NCBI GenBank assembly: GCA_041917755.1
Contig: JAYRWY010000017.1
Coordinates: 186,001-250,000 of the forward strand
From: RGZA01 sp041917755
GTDB lineage: Bacteria; Pseudomonadota; Alphaproteobacteria; UBA9219; RGZA01
Direction: 5' to 3'
DNA length: 64,000 nucleotides
In this document: positions 1 to 8,965 of the stretch, in pieces
Layout: every line of letters starts with the position of its first letter
Position numbering within the stretch: the stretch's first letter is position 1
Program-made: the position numbers and the translations under genes
The notes under the pieces: model-generated
What the model was told of the DNA's origin: nothing
Databases searched by the model: none
What the model saw: only the letters and a program-made list of their open reading frames with translations

Positions 1-2
1 CC

Positions 3-1055
3 ATGGAGCGCCGTGACGTACAAATTCATTTGGAAGCAGGCGGCGAGACGGATGTTGCATTGAATGTCACTTATCAGAATATGGGTGTGAATTGGCAGCC
101 TGTTTATGATGCGCGCCTTGATACAGTCGGCGGCGAGTTGACACTTGAGCAATATGGGCAGGTGCGCCAGCAAACCGGTGAAGACTGGTCTGATATTTCT
201 TTGACGTTATCTACGGCGCGGCCATCCATGGGTTCGGAAATGCCGCCTCTTTATGATTGGCGTATTGGTATGAATTATCCGCGTCCTGCGATGATGAAAA
301 TGCGCAGCGCGCCAAATGCCGCGCGTATGGAAGTGATGGATTCTGCCGCTGCTGGCATTGCAAATGAAGCGCCGCCGCCAATGCCCGTTGAAGCCATCCA
401 ACAGCAAGCCGCCGTGGTATCCACCGAATATGCAGCTGAATTTAAAGTGCCCGGCAAGGTTGATTTGAAATCAACTGCAGATGCTACCAAATTGTATATT
501 AATGCTGTGAAGATGAAGACGGCATTGTCGGCGCGCGTTACGCCGCGTCTTGACCCGCATGCCTATTTGTTCGTGGAAGCCACTAACACCGCGGAGTTTC
601 CGATTATTCCAGGCGCGGTTGCAAAATATCGTGATGGCACATTTATCGGTAATGCTGCCATGCCCTTGTTGCGCCCAAGCGAGAAGGCCGATTTATCATT
701 TGGTACTGATGACCGCGTGAAGGTTTCTTATAAACGCATCAAGGATGACTCGACTAATCCTGCATTGATGGTGGTTGGAGATATGACCATCCTTCGTCAG
801 TATGAAACCAAACTACAAAATTTACATAAGAGCGAATTGCCTATCACCATATATGAGCAATTCCCGGTTTCCGATCACCCTGATATCAAGACGGAACTGG
901 TTGATGATCTTACCACCAAGGATTATGCCAAGGATCCCGATAACCGTTTAGGAGTGATTGTTTGGAACACGGTCTTAAAGCCTAATGAAGAAAAAGCTTA
1001 TACGCTTGGCTTTAAGGTCAAGGCACCCAAGGGTACCCCTGTTAACGGGCTATAG
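3..1055 (+). CDS. DUF4139 domain protein, C-terminal part (5' end outside window)
   Basis: The gene is cut by the left window edge, so the ATG at position 3 is probably an internal methionine. The visible 350 residues match the C-terminal half of DUF4139 (mucoidy-inhibitor A-like) proteins. There is an early WQPVYDARLD-type strand, a central Ala/Pro/Met-rich linker near residues 90-140, and a terminal beta-rich part ending in a VIVWNTVLKPNEEKAY segment that is usual for the family. These proteins usually carry a signal peptide and a DUF4140 domain upstream, which would lie outside the window. The family's function is poorly defined and envelope-associated. The next gene starts 6 bp after the stop, so they may be co-transcribed. 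Family assignment is fairly sure; role is not. Confidence 0.75.
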   Translation: MERRDVQIHLEAGGETDVALNVTYQNMGVNWQPVYDARLDTVGGELTLEQYGQVRQQTGEDWSDISLTLSTARPSMGSEMPPLYDWRIGMNYPRPAMMKMRSAPNAARMEVMDSAAAGIANEAPPPMPVEAIQQQAAVVSTEYAAEFKVPGKVDLKSTADATKLYINAVKMKTALSARVTPRLDPHAYLFVEATNTAEFPIIPGAVAKYRDGTFIGNAAMPLLRPSEKADLSFGTDDRVKVSYKRIKDDSTNPALMVVGDMTILRQYETKLQNLHKSELPITIYEQFPVSDHPDIKTELVDDLTTKDYAKDPDNRLGVIVWNTVLKPNEEKAYTLGFKVKAPKGTPVNGL

Positions 1056-1061
1056 TGCTGA

Positions 1062-2327
1062 ATGTATAATGTTGGCCCCGACGTATTGAGGCAGATTGTT
1101 GCCGACAATGATGAACAGCAGATTAAGACATCTGTATTAAATAAGGACTATATAGCGGCAGATGTCATTGAAACCACTGCCGTGATAGCCAAATTATTGC
1201 TGATGCGCTGGCCGCATTGGAATAAGCCGGATGTGGATTTACCCAACAAGACCAATACGCTGTTTGAACAATGGATTGATGCGTGCAAGGAAAAAGGGAA
1301 ACTGCATCGCGCGCGATTGCTGGTGACTTGGCTTACCGCTATTCGCGGGCACTATGCCAATTACCAAATATTCTTATTCAACAAGCGTATGTGGCGCAGC
1401 AAGGAATTCTTGCACTTCATTTTAAAAGATAACGAAGCTCCGCCTTATCTGGGTGTATTTTTGTTTAATTTGTTCAGGCAGGCATTAGGCTATTCCCATA
1501 CGGATCTGCACCATATGTCAAAGGGGGAATTTGATGTATTCGCGCCCTTATTCAAGACGCTGTTGACCACCAACGTTGTGTGGGATTGGGCGATGCGGCG
1601 CAAGCAAAGCTTTTATTTTTATGGGGGCCAAACCCATACGTTTTTGAACAGTTATGATGCTTTTTTTAATAATCCCAATACAGACAGCCAGTTTTTGAAC
1701 CGCGAGGCAGCGTTACGTTACGATATTGGCGGTGGTTTTAATACATCAGAAGTGGAGCGTCTGCTGGGGTGCAGTATGATATCGGCTGATATCCGAGGCC
1801 CGAATATACGGGATTATGATGATGATATTATTCTGCGTACCGTCAATCCATTGAGTTACAATTATTGTGTAGCAGACGATCATCAACGAGAAAATTTTCT
1901 CAATCGCCAGGCCAATGTCGTGTGGTTGCCGTTTGATGTGTACAAGGACAGCTTTCCGGATGCATCATCTTATGCATTTACCTCAACTGGATTTATCACG
2001 TCTACTGTGCGTCCGAATTTCAATGTACAAAACGAGAATAAAGACATGAAAGGGCTGGGTACCTTGTTGACCAGTTTTCATGGATTGGCCCGGGTGATGG
2101 AAAAAGTTGTACAGGGTAAAGATGTGGATTTATTTACCCTTCAACGTGCTTCCGGCAGAATTTACAAATATAAGACGGTGTTTATACAGTGGCGTGGCGG
2201 AAAGATAACGCGCCTGACAACGACGGACGATATTTCTCAAGGACTGCGCTGGACACCGCATGCGCTTGATCAAATCTATATTGCAATAAATCCCGAGAAT
2301 CCGGCCTATCTGAAGCTATTAGATTAA
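1062..2327 (+). CDS. Hypothetical protein, possibly methyltransferase-like
   Basis: A 421-residue soluble protein with no signal peptide or membrane segment, starting 6 bp after the DUF4139 stop. I do not recognise a named family. Around residues 222-245 a segment reads DIGGGFNTSEVERLLGC followed by SADI. This resembles the glycine-rich motif I and the acidic end of strand 2 in SAM-dependent methyltransferases, and a later NVVWLPFD stretch could be the next motif. The first 200 residues are helical and rich in Trp, Phe and Tyr. The fold suggestion is inference from a short motif; the substrate is unknown. Confidence 0.5.
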   Translation: MYNVGPDVLRQIVADNDEQQIKTSVLNKDYIAADVIETTAVIAKLLLMRWPHWNKPDVDLPNKTNTLFEQWIDACKEKGKLHRARLLVTWLTAIRGHYANYQIFLFNKRMWRSKEFLHFILKDNEAPPYLGVFLFNLFRQALGYSHTDLHHMSKGEFDVFAPLFKTLLTTNVVWDWAMRRKQSFYFYGGQTHTFLNSYDAFFNNPNTDSQFLNREAALRYDIGGGFNTSEVERLLGCSMISADIRGPNIRDYDDDIILRTVNPLSYNYCVADDHQRENFLNRQANVVWLPFDVYKDSFPDASSYAFTSTGFITSTVRPNFNVQNENKDMKGLGTLLTSFHGLARVMEKVVQGKDVDLFTLQRASGRIYKYKTVFIQWRGGKITRLTTTDDISQGLRWTPHALDQIYIAINPENPAYLKLLD

Positions 2328-2450
2328 GGCTACAATCAAGATTGCTGGCTTCCTGCGGGGCTTTGCGAGGCACTTGCTTTTAAGGCCTGAAAACATTAGT
2401 TTGAGCATGCTTTTTTTGAATAGTTTTGCTCCAAATTTGGACATCCCCCC

Positions 2451-3833
2451 GTGTTGCGGTTTTTCATCTTGTTCTGCGTGAATGTGCTTTTGGTTTCGCC
2501 CGTGATGGCGGATGAGCCAAATCTGCAGGCGAACCGTACCTTTACCGAAGCCATGCAGCTTATTCGTAGAGCTGGTGCCACCTATGATACGCGAGAAGCT
2601 GTGCGCTTGCTTCGCGGCGCAGACAAGTCGTTGAAAAAAATTGTAAACGATTATCCCGAGAGCACCATTGCAGTGCAGCTTATCACCAACCAGTTTATTG
2701 GTGACTTTGACATTCTTGATTTCCGCAACCGCATTCGCAGCCTGTCATGCGAACGCGGAAGCTATGTAGAAGACTTTTTGGCCGAACATGGAATTGCTAC
2801 CGCCACTGGCCCCACGACGGATGCCTGCTACCTGTATCGTATTGAAACCCTGCTGCCTGCATTAGAACATCCAATTACGACGGCGCGTTGGGATTGGTTA
2901 TCCCTTGGCGTAGCTTATCATTTATTGGGTCAACCGGATCGTGCACGCGATATTATTTTGCCATTCCTGAATGCATTGATGACAAAAAACAAAGTGAGCG
3001 ATAGCCAGGAAAGTTTAATGTTCTTGGCCAGAGCCATGATGCTGATTAATGAAAAAGACCAATCACAAAAAATCAGCCAACGCATCAGCGATTGTTCGGC
3101 TAAACTTTATAACCTGATGGATTTGACCAAACAGGCTGTATGGAATGCCAGCCAAGTAGAGGCACGCCAATACGCAGATCAGGCGCGTGATTATGTCGAA
3201 GATAACCAATGCAGCTGGCAAAAGAGCATCGTTGCGCAGGCGCTCAAACTCACCGGGCGTGAAGCTGAGGGAAAAAAATTATATGACTCCATTGAAGGCG
3301 AGCAATTCATCAGCGTCAAAACCGAAAACCGGGATGAAAGCACGCCGCCTGAGCTAGCAGTGGCTGCGGCAGCGATGGGGGAGCCAGAAACAGCCTTTAA
3401 TATGCTACGCGTGGTAATGGAACAAAACCCGTGGACGATTTCTGCCGCAGTAGAAGAGCTTGGCCGGCGCGGCGAGTTTGATGCCACGGAAGCTTTTATC
3501 AACGACCTCAAGGGCCTGGATCAGAAAGCCGAAGCATTGGCGGCGTTAGTAGAGATGGCTGTCAAACGCGGGGATACCAAGCGTGCGAATGCCATCATGG
3601 CCAAGTTGAACGGTCTACGTGTTAGCCCAAGTGTTCCCGATCAACAGGCGCTTATACTCGCGATGCGTGCGCGGGCAGAAAAAGATCTGTATAAGGATGA
3701 GCGCTGGCGCGATACCATTCAGACCGCGCTGAACACTGCTGACTTGGTTGACGAGAATAAACGCAGCCAAGTGGCGTTGCCACTTATTGCGACGCTGGCT
3801 TATATCAAAAGTGGCCACCCGTTGCTCGATTAA
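2451..3833 (+). CDS. Exported helical-repeat (TPR-like) protein
   Basis: A 460-residue protein that appears to start at GTG 2451, with a typical Sec signal (MLRFFILFCVNVLLVSPVMA, cut near A20). The mature part is all helical. It has repeated Ala/Leu/Arg-rich helix pairs (for example LAALVEMAVKRGDTKRANAI near residues 360-385), like tetratricopeptide or Sel1-type solenoids. Such proteins usually act as periplasmic scaffolds. There is no catalytic motif and no clear operon partner: 123 bp separate it from the gene before, and a 55-residue gene follows after 179 bp. The start is uncertain because no ATG lies near the signal sequence. Confidence 0.6.
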   Translation: MLRFFILFCVNVLLVSPVMADEPNLQANRTFTEAMQLIRRAGATYDTREAVRLLRGADKSLKKIVNDYPESTIAVQLITNQFIGDFDILDFRNRIRSLSCERGSYVEDFLAEHGIATATGPTTDACYLYRIETLLPALEHPITTARWDWLSLGVAYHLLGQPDRARDIILPFLNALMTKNKVSDSQESLMFLARAMMLINEKDQSQKISQRISDCSAKLYNLMDLTKQAVWNASQVEARQYADQARDYVEDNQCSWQKSIVAQALKLTGREAEGKKLYDSIEGEQFISVKTENRDESTPPELAVAAAAMGEPETAFNMLRVVMEQNPWTISAAVEELGRRGEFDATEAFINDLKGLDQKAEALAALVEMAVKRGDTKRANAIMAKLNGLRVSPSVPDQQALILAMRARAEKDLYKDERWRDTIQTALNTADLVDENKRSQVALPLIATLAYIKSGHPLLD

Positions 3834-3933
3834 GGCCAAAAACTTACTTCGGCATTTACTGTCTTAGTATCTGAAACATCAATATTTACCAATAATATCA
3901 ATCACTTTTTTGTAGCTACATTAACCTATATCC

Positions 3934-3948
3934 TTAATTCATACTTAA
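3934..3948 (+). promoter_or_regulatory. CtrA-like box TTAA-N7-TTAA
   Basis: TTAA at 3934-3937 and TTAA at 3945-3948 are separated by exactly seven bases, and the right half continues as TTAACC. This matches the full CtrA site TTAA-N7-TTAA known from Caulobacter. The right half also belongs to a direct repeat TTAACCTATAT at 3921-3931 and 3945-3955. A GATAAT-like -10 element follows near 3961. The site lies about 65 bp upstream of the 55-residue gene. Binding by CtrA is inference; such short AT-rich matches can occur by chance. Confidence 0.4.
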
Positions 3949-4012
3949 CCTATATGAGATAGGATAATTACATAAAAACTATAAAAAACTTTATGTATTT
4001 TTGGAGGGACAT

Positions 4013-4180
4013 ATGTACTTAGAAGATGAAGAAAAGACCAGTTTCCAGAAACTGATCATAAGCCTTAATGCAGCATGTGCGGCCATCTTCAGTGTATCCG
4101 GTAAGACCCTCAAATTCATTGCCCGGATGCTAGCTGGTGAGCCGAACCAGAATGGAAGATATAAGGACGTAAACTCCTAA
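4013..4180 (+). CDS. Small protein, 55 residues, unknown function
   Basis: An ATG at 4013 has a strong ribosome site (GGAGGG about 6 bases upstream) and runs 55 codons to TAA at 4178. The product begins MYLEDEEKTSFQKL. It has a moderately hydrophobic helix near residues 14-28 (LIISLNAACAAIFSV), then a basic KTLKFIARML helix, so it looks like a small amphipathic, possibly membrane-associated protein. A clear terminator follows at 4206. The CtrA-like box upstream and its isolated position argue for a real, separately regulated transcript. I do not recognise the family. Confidence 0.6.
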   Translation: MYLEDEEKTSFQKLIISLNAACAAIFSVSGKTLKFIARMLAGEPNQNGRYKDVNS

Positions 4181-4205
4181 TAGCATTCCATACTGTGGTT
4201 ATAAA

Positions 4206-4235
4206 AAAACCCTGCCAGAATGCCGGCAGGGTTTT
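4206..4235. terminator. Bidirectional intrinsic terminator
   Basis: The stem AAAACCCTGCC (4206-4216) pairs with GGCAGGGTTTT (4225-4235) around an 8-base loop. The A-run on one side and T-run on the other let it end both the rightward small-protein transcript and the leftward petABC transcript. Confidence 0.85.
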
Positions 4236-4258
4236 GTGTTTTTATGGGTTAGCTGCGA

Positions 4259-5023
4259 TTAGTGCAGACCGCGCCACAGGCTACGTTTAGCGGCATAGAA
4301 AATACCCGCCATCACCAGCAAGAAGATAATGGTACGTGCGCCAATTTGCTTACGCTGTTCCATATGGGGTTCTGCAGCCCAGGCAAGGTATTGGGTCACG
4401 TCCTTGGCCATCTGTTCTTTGGTGGCCTTGGTACCATCGCTGTAGGTTACAAGGTCATCAGCAGCCAGCGGATTTGGCATCGCAATCTGGTTGCCTGCAA
4501 AGACTGAGTTGTAGTTCATGCCGCTCATCAATGTTACTTCTGGCGGTGCTTCATGATAACCGGTCAGCAGCGAGTAAATATAGTCTTCGCCGCCATGCCG
4601 TGCCTTGATAATCAATGACAAATCCGGTGGGTAGGCACCGTTATTGGCTGCGCGTGCTGCCTTTTCATTAGCAAAGGGTGGCTTGAAGTGATCGGATGGC
4701 AATGCTGGACGATCAAACATTTCGCCATCATCATTCGGGCCATCTTTCACAGTGTATTCAGATGCAATCGCCTTTACTTCTGCTTCGTTATAGCCCAATG
4801 CCGCAAGGTTGCGGTAGTTGAGCAAATTCATCGAATGGCAGGCTGCGCAGACTTGCTTATAAACCAAGAAGCCGCGTTGCAATGCTGCGCGGTCATAGGT
4901 TCCAAAGATACCTGAATGGGGCCAGCCGCCTTCGGGAGAGCGAAGGGCATGTTCTTCGTTTGCAGCTGCAGGCGTCGCCAGCAATGTCAGGCCTAACAGA
5001 ATAAGTGTAGAAAAACGCTTCAT
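4259..5023 (-). CDS. petC: Cytochrome c1 of the bc1 complex
   Basis: Cytochrome c1 takes electrons from the Rieske protein and passes them to soluble or membrane cytochrome c in respiratory complex III. The protein has a Sec signal (MKRFSTLILLGLTLLATPAAA), the heme-c motif CAACH about 45 residues into the mature part, and a C-terminal membrane anchor (TIIFLLVMAGIFYAAKRS) with basic residues after it. At about 254 residues it has normal length. I chose ATG 5023; a TTG at 5038 in the same frame would add five residues, but the signal peptide fits the ATG. It is the last gene of petA-petB-petC, 15 bp after petB. The identification is secure. Confidence 0.95.
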   Translation of the reverse strand: MKRFSTLILLGLTLLATPAAANEEHALRSPEGGWPHSGIFGTYDRAALQRGFLVYKQVCAACHSMNLLNYRNLAALGYNEAEVKAIASEYTVKDGPNDDGEMFDRPALPSDHFKPPFANEKAARAANNGAYPPDLSLIIKARHGGEDYIYSLLTGYHEAPPEVTLMSGMNYNSVFAGNQIAMPNPLAADDLVTYSDGTKATKEQMAKDVTQYLAWAAEPHMEQRKQIGARTIIFLLVMAGIFYAAKRSLWRGLH

Positions 5024-5038
5024 ATCACACAGCTCCAA

Positions 5039-6322
5039 TTAATGTTTTTTACCGCAGCAATCACCCATAATCGCTTCATGGATGCTTGGCGGGAGAGGCA
5101 AGGTTTTTTCATGCTTATTCAGCAAAGGCAGAACAATCAGGAAGAACGCAAAGTACAAGAAGGTGCAGATCTGGCTGACGATTGTATAGATGCCTTCGGC
5201 TGGTTTTGCACCCATGAAGCCCAGCGTGATGCACACTGCCATGTGTAGCCAGAAGAACTTCTGGAACAGCGGGCGGAAGCGTGCCGAGCGTACCGGTGAG
5301 GTATCGAGCCATGGCAGAACAAACATCACGGCAATTGAACCAAACATCAGCAATACGCCACCAAGCTTGGAGGAGATAATGATGATGTCCGTGAATGGCA
5401 CGGTGATGTCGATGGTGAACGAGCGCAAAATGGCATAGAAAGGCAGGAAGTACCATTCGGGCACAATGTGCGGCGGGGTTACCATGGGGTTGGCAGGGGT
5501 GTAGTTGTCAGGATGGCCCATGTAGTTTGGCATGTAGAATACGAATGCCGCATAGACAATCAAGAACACGCACAGACCAAACAAATCCTTTACGGTGTAG
5601 TAAGGGCTGAACGGGACAGTGTCCTTATCGCTTTTAGGTTCGATACCCAGCGGGTTATTGGAACCAGAGATATGCAATGCTGCAATGTGCAAGAACACCA
5701 CGCCCAGGATGACGAACGGCATCAGGAAGTGAAGAGCAAAGAAGCGGGTCAGGGTTGGATTATCAACCGAGAAGCCACCCCACAGCCATGTCACAATGGT
5801 ATCGCCTACTAACGGAATGGCGCTGAAGAGGTTGGTGATAACCGTTGCGCCCCAGAAGCTCATTTGACCCCAAGGAAGCACATAACCCATAAATGCGGTA
5901 GCCATCATCAATAACAGGATTAGTACGCCAAGAATCCAAAGCAATTCGCGGGGTTGTTTGTATGAACCGTAATACAGGCCGCGGAAAATGTGGATGTAGA
6001 CAGCGATAAAGAACATTGATGCGCCGTTCATGTGGATGTAGCGAACCAGCCATCCGAAATCAACGTCACGCATGATGCGTTCAACTGCATTGAATGACAG
6101 CTTGGTGTCTGCTGTGTAATGCATGGCAAGCACGAGGCCGCTGGCAATCATCACCATCAGCATCACCATGGCAATCGCGCCAAAGTTCCACAAGTAGTTG
6201 AAGTTGCGCGGGGTTGGGAACACGCCATATTCTTTTTGCATCATCGAGAAGATGGGCAGGCGCGCATCAATCCAGTTGATAACGGGGTTTCCAAAATCGG
6301 TTGGGGTACGTTGTCCGGACAT
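5039..6322 (-). CDS. petB: Cytochrome b of the bc1 complex
   Basis: A 427-residue integral membrane cytochrome b that oxidises quinol at the Qo site and carries hemes bL and bH. The Qo-site PEWY motif is present (VPEWYFLPFYAILR). The heme-ligand helices show His residues in the expected pairs: HMNGASMFFIAVYIH in helix B and HFLMPFVILGVVFLHIAALH in helix D. Eight or more hydrophobic helices are visible. An AAAGGAA ribosome site precedes ATG 6322. It lies between petA (41 bp upstream) and petC in one operon. The C-terminus ends in a short Cys/Lys/His tail (CCGKKH) that could be loosely metal-binding. Confidence 0.96.
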   Translation of the reverse strand: MSGQRTPTDFGNPVINWIDARLPIFSMMQKEYGVFPTPRNFNYLWNFGAIAMVMLMVMIASGLVLAMHYTADTKLSFNAVERIMRDVDFGWLVRYIHMNGASMFFIAVYIHIFRGLYYGSYKQPRELLWILGVLILLLMMATAFMGYVLPWGQMSFWGATVITNLFSAIPLVGDTIVTWLWGGFSVDNPTLTRFFALHFLMPFVILGVVFLHIAALHISGSNNPLGIEPKSDKDTVPFSPYYTVKDLFGLCVFLIVYAAFVFYMPNYMGHPDNYTPANPMVTPPHIVPEWYFLPFYAILRSFTIDITVPFTDIIIISSKLGGVLLMFGSIAVMFVLPWLDTSPVRSARFRPLFQKFFWLHMAVCITLGFMGAKPAEGIYTIVSQICTFLYFAFFLIVLPLLNKHEKTLPLPPSIHEAIMGDCCGKKH

Positions 6323-6363
6323 ATAAAGTTCCTTTAGTGAAGTGGTCTAATTAGGTGTGTTGA

Positions 6364-6984
6364 TTAGCCAATGCGGATACGGTTTTCTGAAAGAAACGTA
6401 TAGGTTGGAACAGCAAGATTATGCGGAGCAGGGCCTTTGCGAATGCGGCCTGCGCTGTCGTAATGTGAACCATGGCATGGGCAGAACCAGCCGGAGAAAT
6501 CACCGTGCATATCGGTGGGCTTCTGGCCTTGTGGGACGCAACCCAAATGGGTGCATACGCCAACCATCACCAGCCATTGTGGCAATTCCTTACCGCCGAA
6601 GGTGGATTGCTTTACGCGGTCAGCATCTTTTTGCTTGTCGCGCAGGCCGGCAAAGGTAGTCGCATCACTGTCAACCTTGCGGGCAGCTTCGATGTCTGCT
6701 GCGGTGCGGCGACGAATGAATACCGGCTTGCCGCGCCACATGACGGTTACTGACTGACCTTCTTGAATGTGGGATAAGTCAATTTCGGTGGTGGAAAGCG
6801 CCAGCGTGTCTTTTGCAGGGCCCAAGGTTGCAACGAATGGCCAGGCTACAACGCCGGTACCGACAGCAGCCATGGACGCAGCCGAGATAAAAATAAAATC
6901 CCGTTTGCTTTCATCATGTGCTTCTTCATTATTTTGTGGTGCGGCATGGCCTTGTTGTGCGCCATGCGAATGTGGGTTACCCAT
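6364..6984 (-). CDS. petA: Ubiquinol-cytochrome c reductase Rieske iron-sulfur subunit
   Basis: A 206-residue Rieske protein carrying the [2Fe-2S] centre of complex III. Both cluster boxes are present, CTHLGCVP and CPCHGSHYD, with two Cys and two His ligands plus the disulfide cysteines. The N-terminus has SKRDFIF followed by a hydrophobic helix, which is a Tat-type anchor where the usual twin Arg is Lys-Arg. It is the first gene of petABC. The divergent promoter region shared with fhs is 6985-7141. Confidence 0.96.
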   Translation of the reverse strand: MGNPHSHGAQQGHAAPQNNEEAHDESKRDFIFISAASMAAVGTGVVAWPFVATLGPAKDTLALSTTEIDLSHIQEGQSVTVMWRGKPVFIRRRTAADIEAARKVDSDATTFAGLRDKQKDADRVKQSTFGGKELPQWLVMVGVCTHLGCVPQGQKPTDMHGDFSGWFCPCHGSHYDSAGRIRKGPAPHNLAVPTYTFLSENRIRIG

Positions 6985-7141
6985 ATGACTTAGACTCCAG
7001 ATGTGGCAGGTCGTGTGTGAAGCAAACTATATGCACGACAAACGCTTTAATTCCAAGAGGTTGATGAATAAAATAAGTAAATAAAGCATTTTTTATGTCC
7101 CTGTCGCTGTTATGAAACAGCAAAACAATGAAAGACTCAGA

Positions 7142-8812
7142 ATGGCATCGAATATAGACCTTGAAATTGCCCAAAAAACCCCGCTCGCGGGTATCGAGAA
7201 GATTGCCGCCAAACTGGGCATACCCGAGGCTGCGCTGTTCCGGTATGGACATACCAAGGCAAAAGTCGACCTGAATTGGTTGGGCGCGATTCCAGAAAAG
7301 CCAGCCAGCAAATTGGTACTGGTCACTGCGATTAGCCCGACGGCCGCAGGGGAGGGTAAAACCACCACGACGATTGGTTTGGGTGATGCGCTGACCCGCC
7401 TTGGCAAAAAAACCGTGATTGCTCTGCGTGAGCCATCGCTTGGTCCATGTTTTGGGATGAAGGGCGGGGCAACCGGTGGTGGTTACGCGCAAGTCGGGCC
7501 GATGGAAGAAATCAATTTGCATTTCACCGGTGATTTTCATGCGATTACCGCGGCGCATAATTTACTCGCGGCACTTTTGGACAATCATATGTATTGGGGT
7601 AATGCCCTTGGCGTGGATGCACGCAAAATAAATTTAAAGCGCGTGATGGATATGAATGACCGAAGCCTACGCCAGATGGTTGTTGGTCTTGGTAATAATG
7701 GCGTGGTACGTGAGGATGGATTTGATATCACCGTTGCATCTGAAGTAATGGCCATTTTCTGTCTTGCTAAAAATGCCGATGATTTAAAGGCGCGATTAGA
7801 CAACATGGTAGTCGCACAAAAGGCAGCGTGTGGCGTTGTAAAAGCAGCTGATTTAAAGGCGACTGGCGCGATGGCAGCGTTATTGAAAGACGCATTAAAT
7901 CCTAATTTGGTGCAGAGTTTGGAAGGCACGCCTGCCATTATTCATGGCGGGCCGTTTGCCAATATTGCGCATGGGTGCAATTCGGTGATTGCCACCAAGG
8001 CTGCACTCAAAATGGGCGACTATGTGGTTACCGAAGCCGGCTTTGGCGCAGATTTGGGCGCAGAAAAATTTCTGGATATTAAATGCCGTCAGGCGGGTTT
8101 GAAACCGGATGCTTGCGTGGTGGTTGCCACCATTCGCGCGTTGAAAATGCATGGCGGTGTTTCCAAAAATGATTTAGGTGCAGAAAATTGTGATGCTGTA
8201 AAACGCGGTCTTGGCAATTTGCAACGCCATGTTGAAAATATGAAGTCCTTCGGCTTACCGGTTGTGGTGGCCATCAATCACTTTACATCCGACACGGCGG
8301 CGGAAAGCAAAGTGGTGCAGGATGCCTGCGCAGCGATGAACGTGCCGGTGCATTTATGCACGCATTGGGGTGATGGCGGTAAGGGCGCGATGGCATTGGG
8401 CGAAACGGTAATTAAACTTGCGGAAAGCGGGGCAAGTACCTTTAAGCCGATTTATGAAGATAGCCTGAGTTTGAGTGATAAAATCAAAACCATCGCGCAG
8501 AAAATTTACCGTGCGCGCGACGTTAGCATTGATACCAAAGCCGCCAAAAAGCTGGAGCAATATGAAAAAGATGGCTATGGAAAGCTCAGCATATGCATTG
8601 CCAAAACGCAGTATAGCTTTACATCCGACCCGACGCTTATGGGTGCGCCGGTTGATTTTACATTCCCCATTCGTGACGTACGTTTAAGCGCAGGCGCAGG
8701 ATTTGTGGTGGCGTTAGCTGGCGATATTATGACTATGCCCGGCCTGCCACGCGTACCAGCAGCAGAACATATTGGCGTTGGAAGTGATGGAAAAATCTTC
8801 GGATTGTTTTGA
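7142..8812 (+). CDS. fhs: Formate--tetrahydrofolate ligase
   Basis: This enzyme makes 10-formyl-tetrahydrofolate from formate, ATP and THF. The P-loop typical of the family is seen near residues 54-65 (SPTAAGEGKTTTTIGLGDAL), followed by LREPSLGPCFGMKGGATGGG, another family signature. From ATG 7142 the protein is 556 residues, the family's usual length. ATG 7112 in the same frame would add ten residues but has no visible ribosome site. The gene is divergent from petA. Identification is secure; only the start is open. Confidence 0.95.
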   Translation: MASNIDLEIAQKTPLAGIEKIAAKLGIPEAALFRYGHTKAKVDLNWLGAIPEKPASKLVLVTAISPTAAGEGKTTTTIGLGDALTRLGKKTVIALREPSLGPCFGMKGGATGGGYAQVGPMEEINLHFTGDFHAITAAHNLLAALLDNHMYWGNALGVDARKINLKRVMDMNDRSLRQMVVGLGNNGVVREDGFDITVASEVMAIFCLAKNADDLKARLDNMVVAQKAACGVVKAADLKATGAMAALLKDALNPNLVQSLEGTPAIIHGGPFANIAHGCNSVIATKAALKMGDYVVTEAGFGADLGAEKFLDIKCRQAGLKPDACVVVATIRALKMHGGVSKNDLGAENCDAVKRGLGNLQRHVENMKSFGLPVVVAINHFTSDTAAESKVVQDACAAMNVPVHLCTHWGDGGKGAMALGETVIKLAESGASTFKPIYEDSLSLSDKIKTIAQKIYRARDVSIDTKAAKKLEQYEKDGYGKLSICIAKTQYSFTSDPTLMGAPVDFTFPIRDVRLSAGAGFVVALAGDIMTMPGLPRVPAAEHIGVGSDGKIFGLF

Positions 8813-8820
8813 TTTTTAAT

Positions 8821-8854
8821 ATTGCAATCCAGATAATATCAGTTGGATTGCAAT
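8821..8854. terminator. Hairpin after fhs (possible weak terminator)
   Basis: ATTGCAATCCA (8821-8831) is exactly complementary to TGGATTGCAAT (8844-8854) with a 12-base loop, 9 bp after the fhs stop. There is no T-run after it, so it may be a processing or stabilising hairpin rather than a full terminator. Its core (GCAATCCA) matches the neighbouring palindromic element, so it may be a degenerate copy of that repeat. Confidence 0.45.
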
Positions 8855-8858
8855 AGAA

Positions 8859-8956
8859 GCGTCATTGCGAGCATGGCTTTAGTCACGCGAAGCAATCCAA
8901 TGGTGAAGCAAGAATTCTGGATTGCTTCACTCCGCAAGCGGGGTTCGCAATGACGG
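8859..8956. repeat. Palindromic intergenic element (MITE/REP-like)
   Basis: A roughly 98-bp near-palindrome. GTCATTGCGA (8861-8870) mirrors TCGCAATGAC (8945-8954), and GAAGCAATCCA (8889-8899) mirrors TGGATTGCTTC (8918-8928), so the RNA would form a long two-part stem. This GTCATTGCGA...GAAGCAATCC pattern is a widespread type of short non-coding intergenic repeat in proteobacteria. It lies between the ends of fhs and the acnA operon, where such elements usually sit. Confidence 0.7.
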
Positions 8957-8965
8957 CTTTTAAAA

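Noticed and set aside
6977..7558. Leftward 193-codon frame over the start of fhs
   Set aside because: It is fully explained as the shadow of fhs; its composition is not protein-like and it overlaps the petA start.
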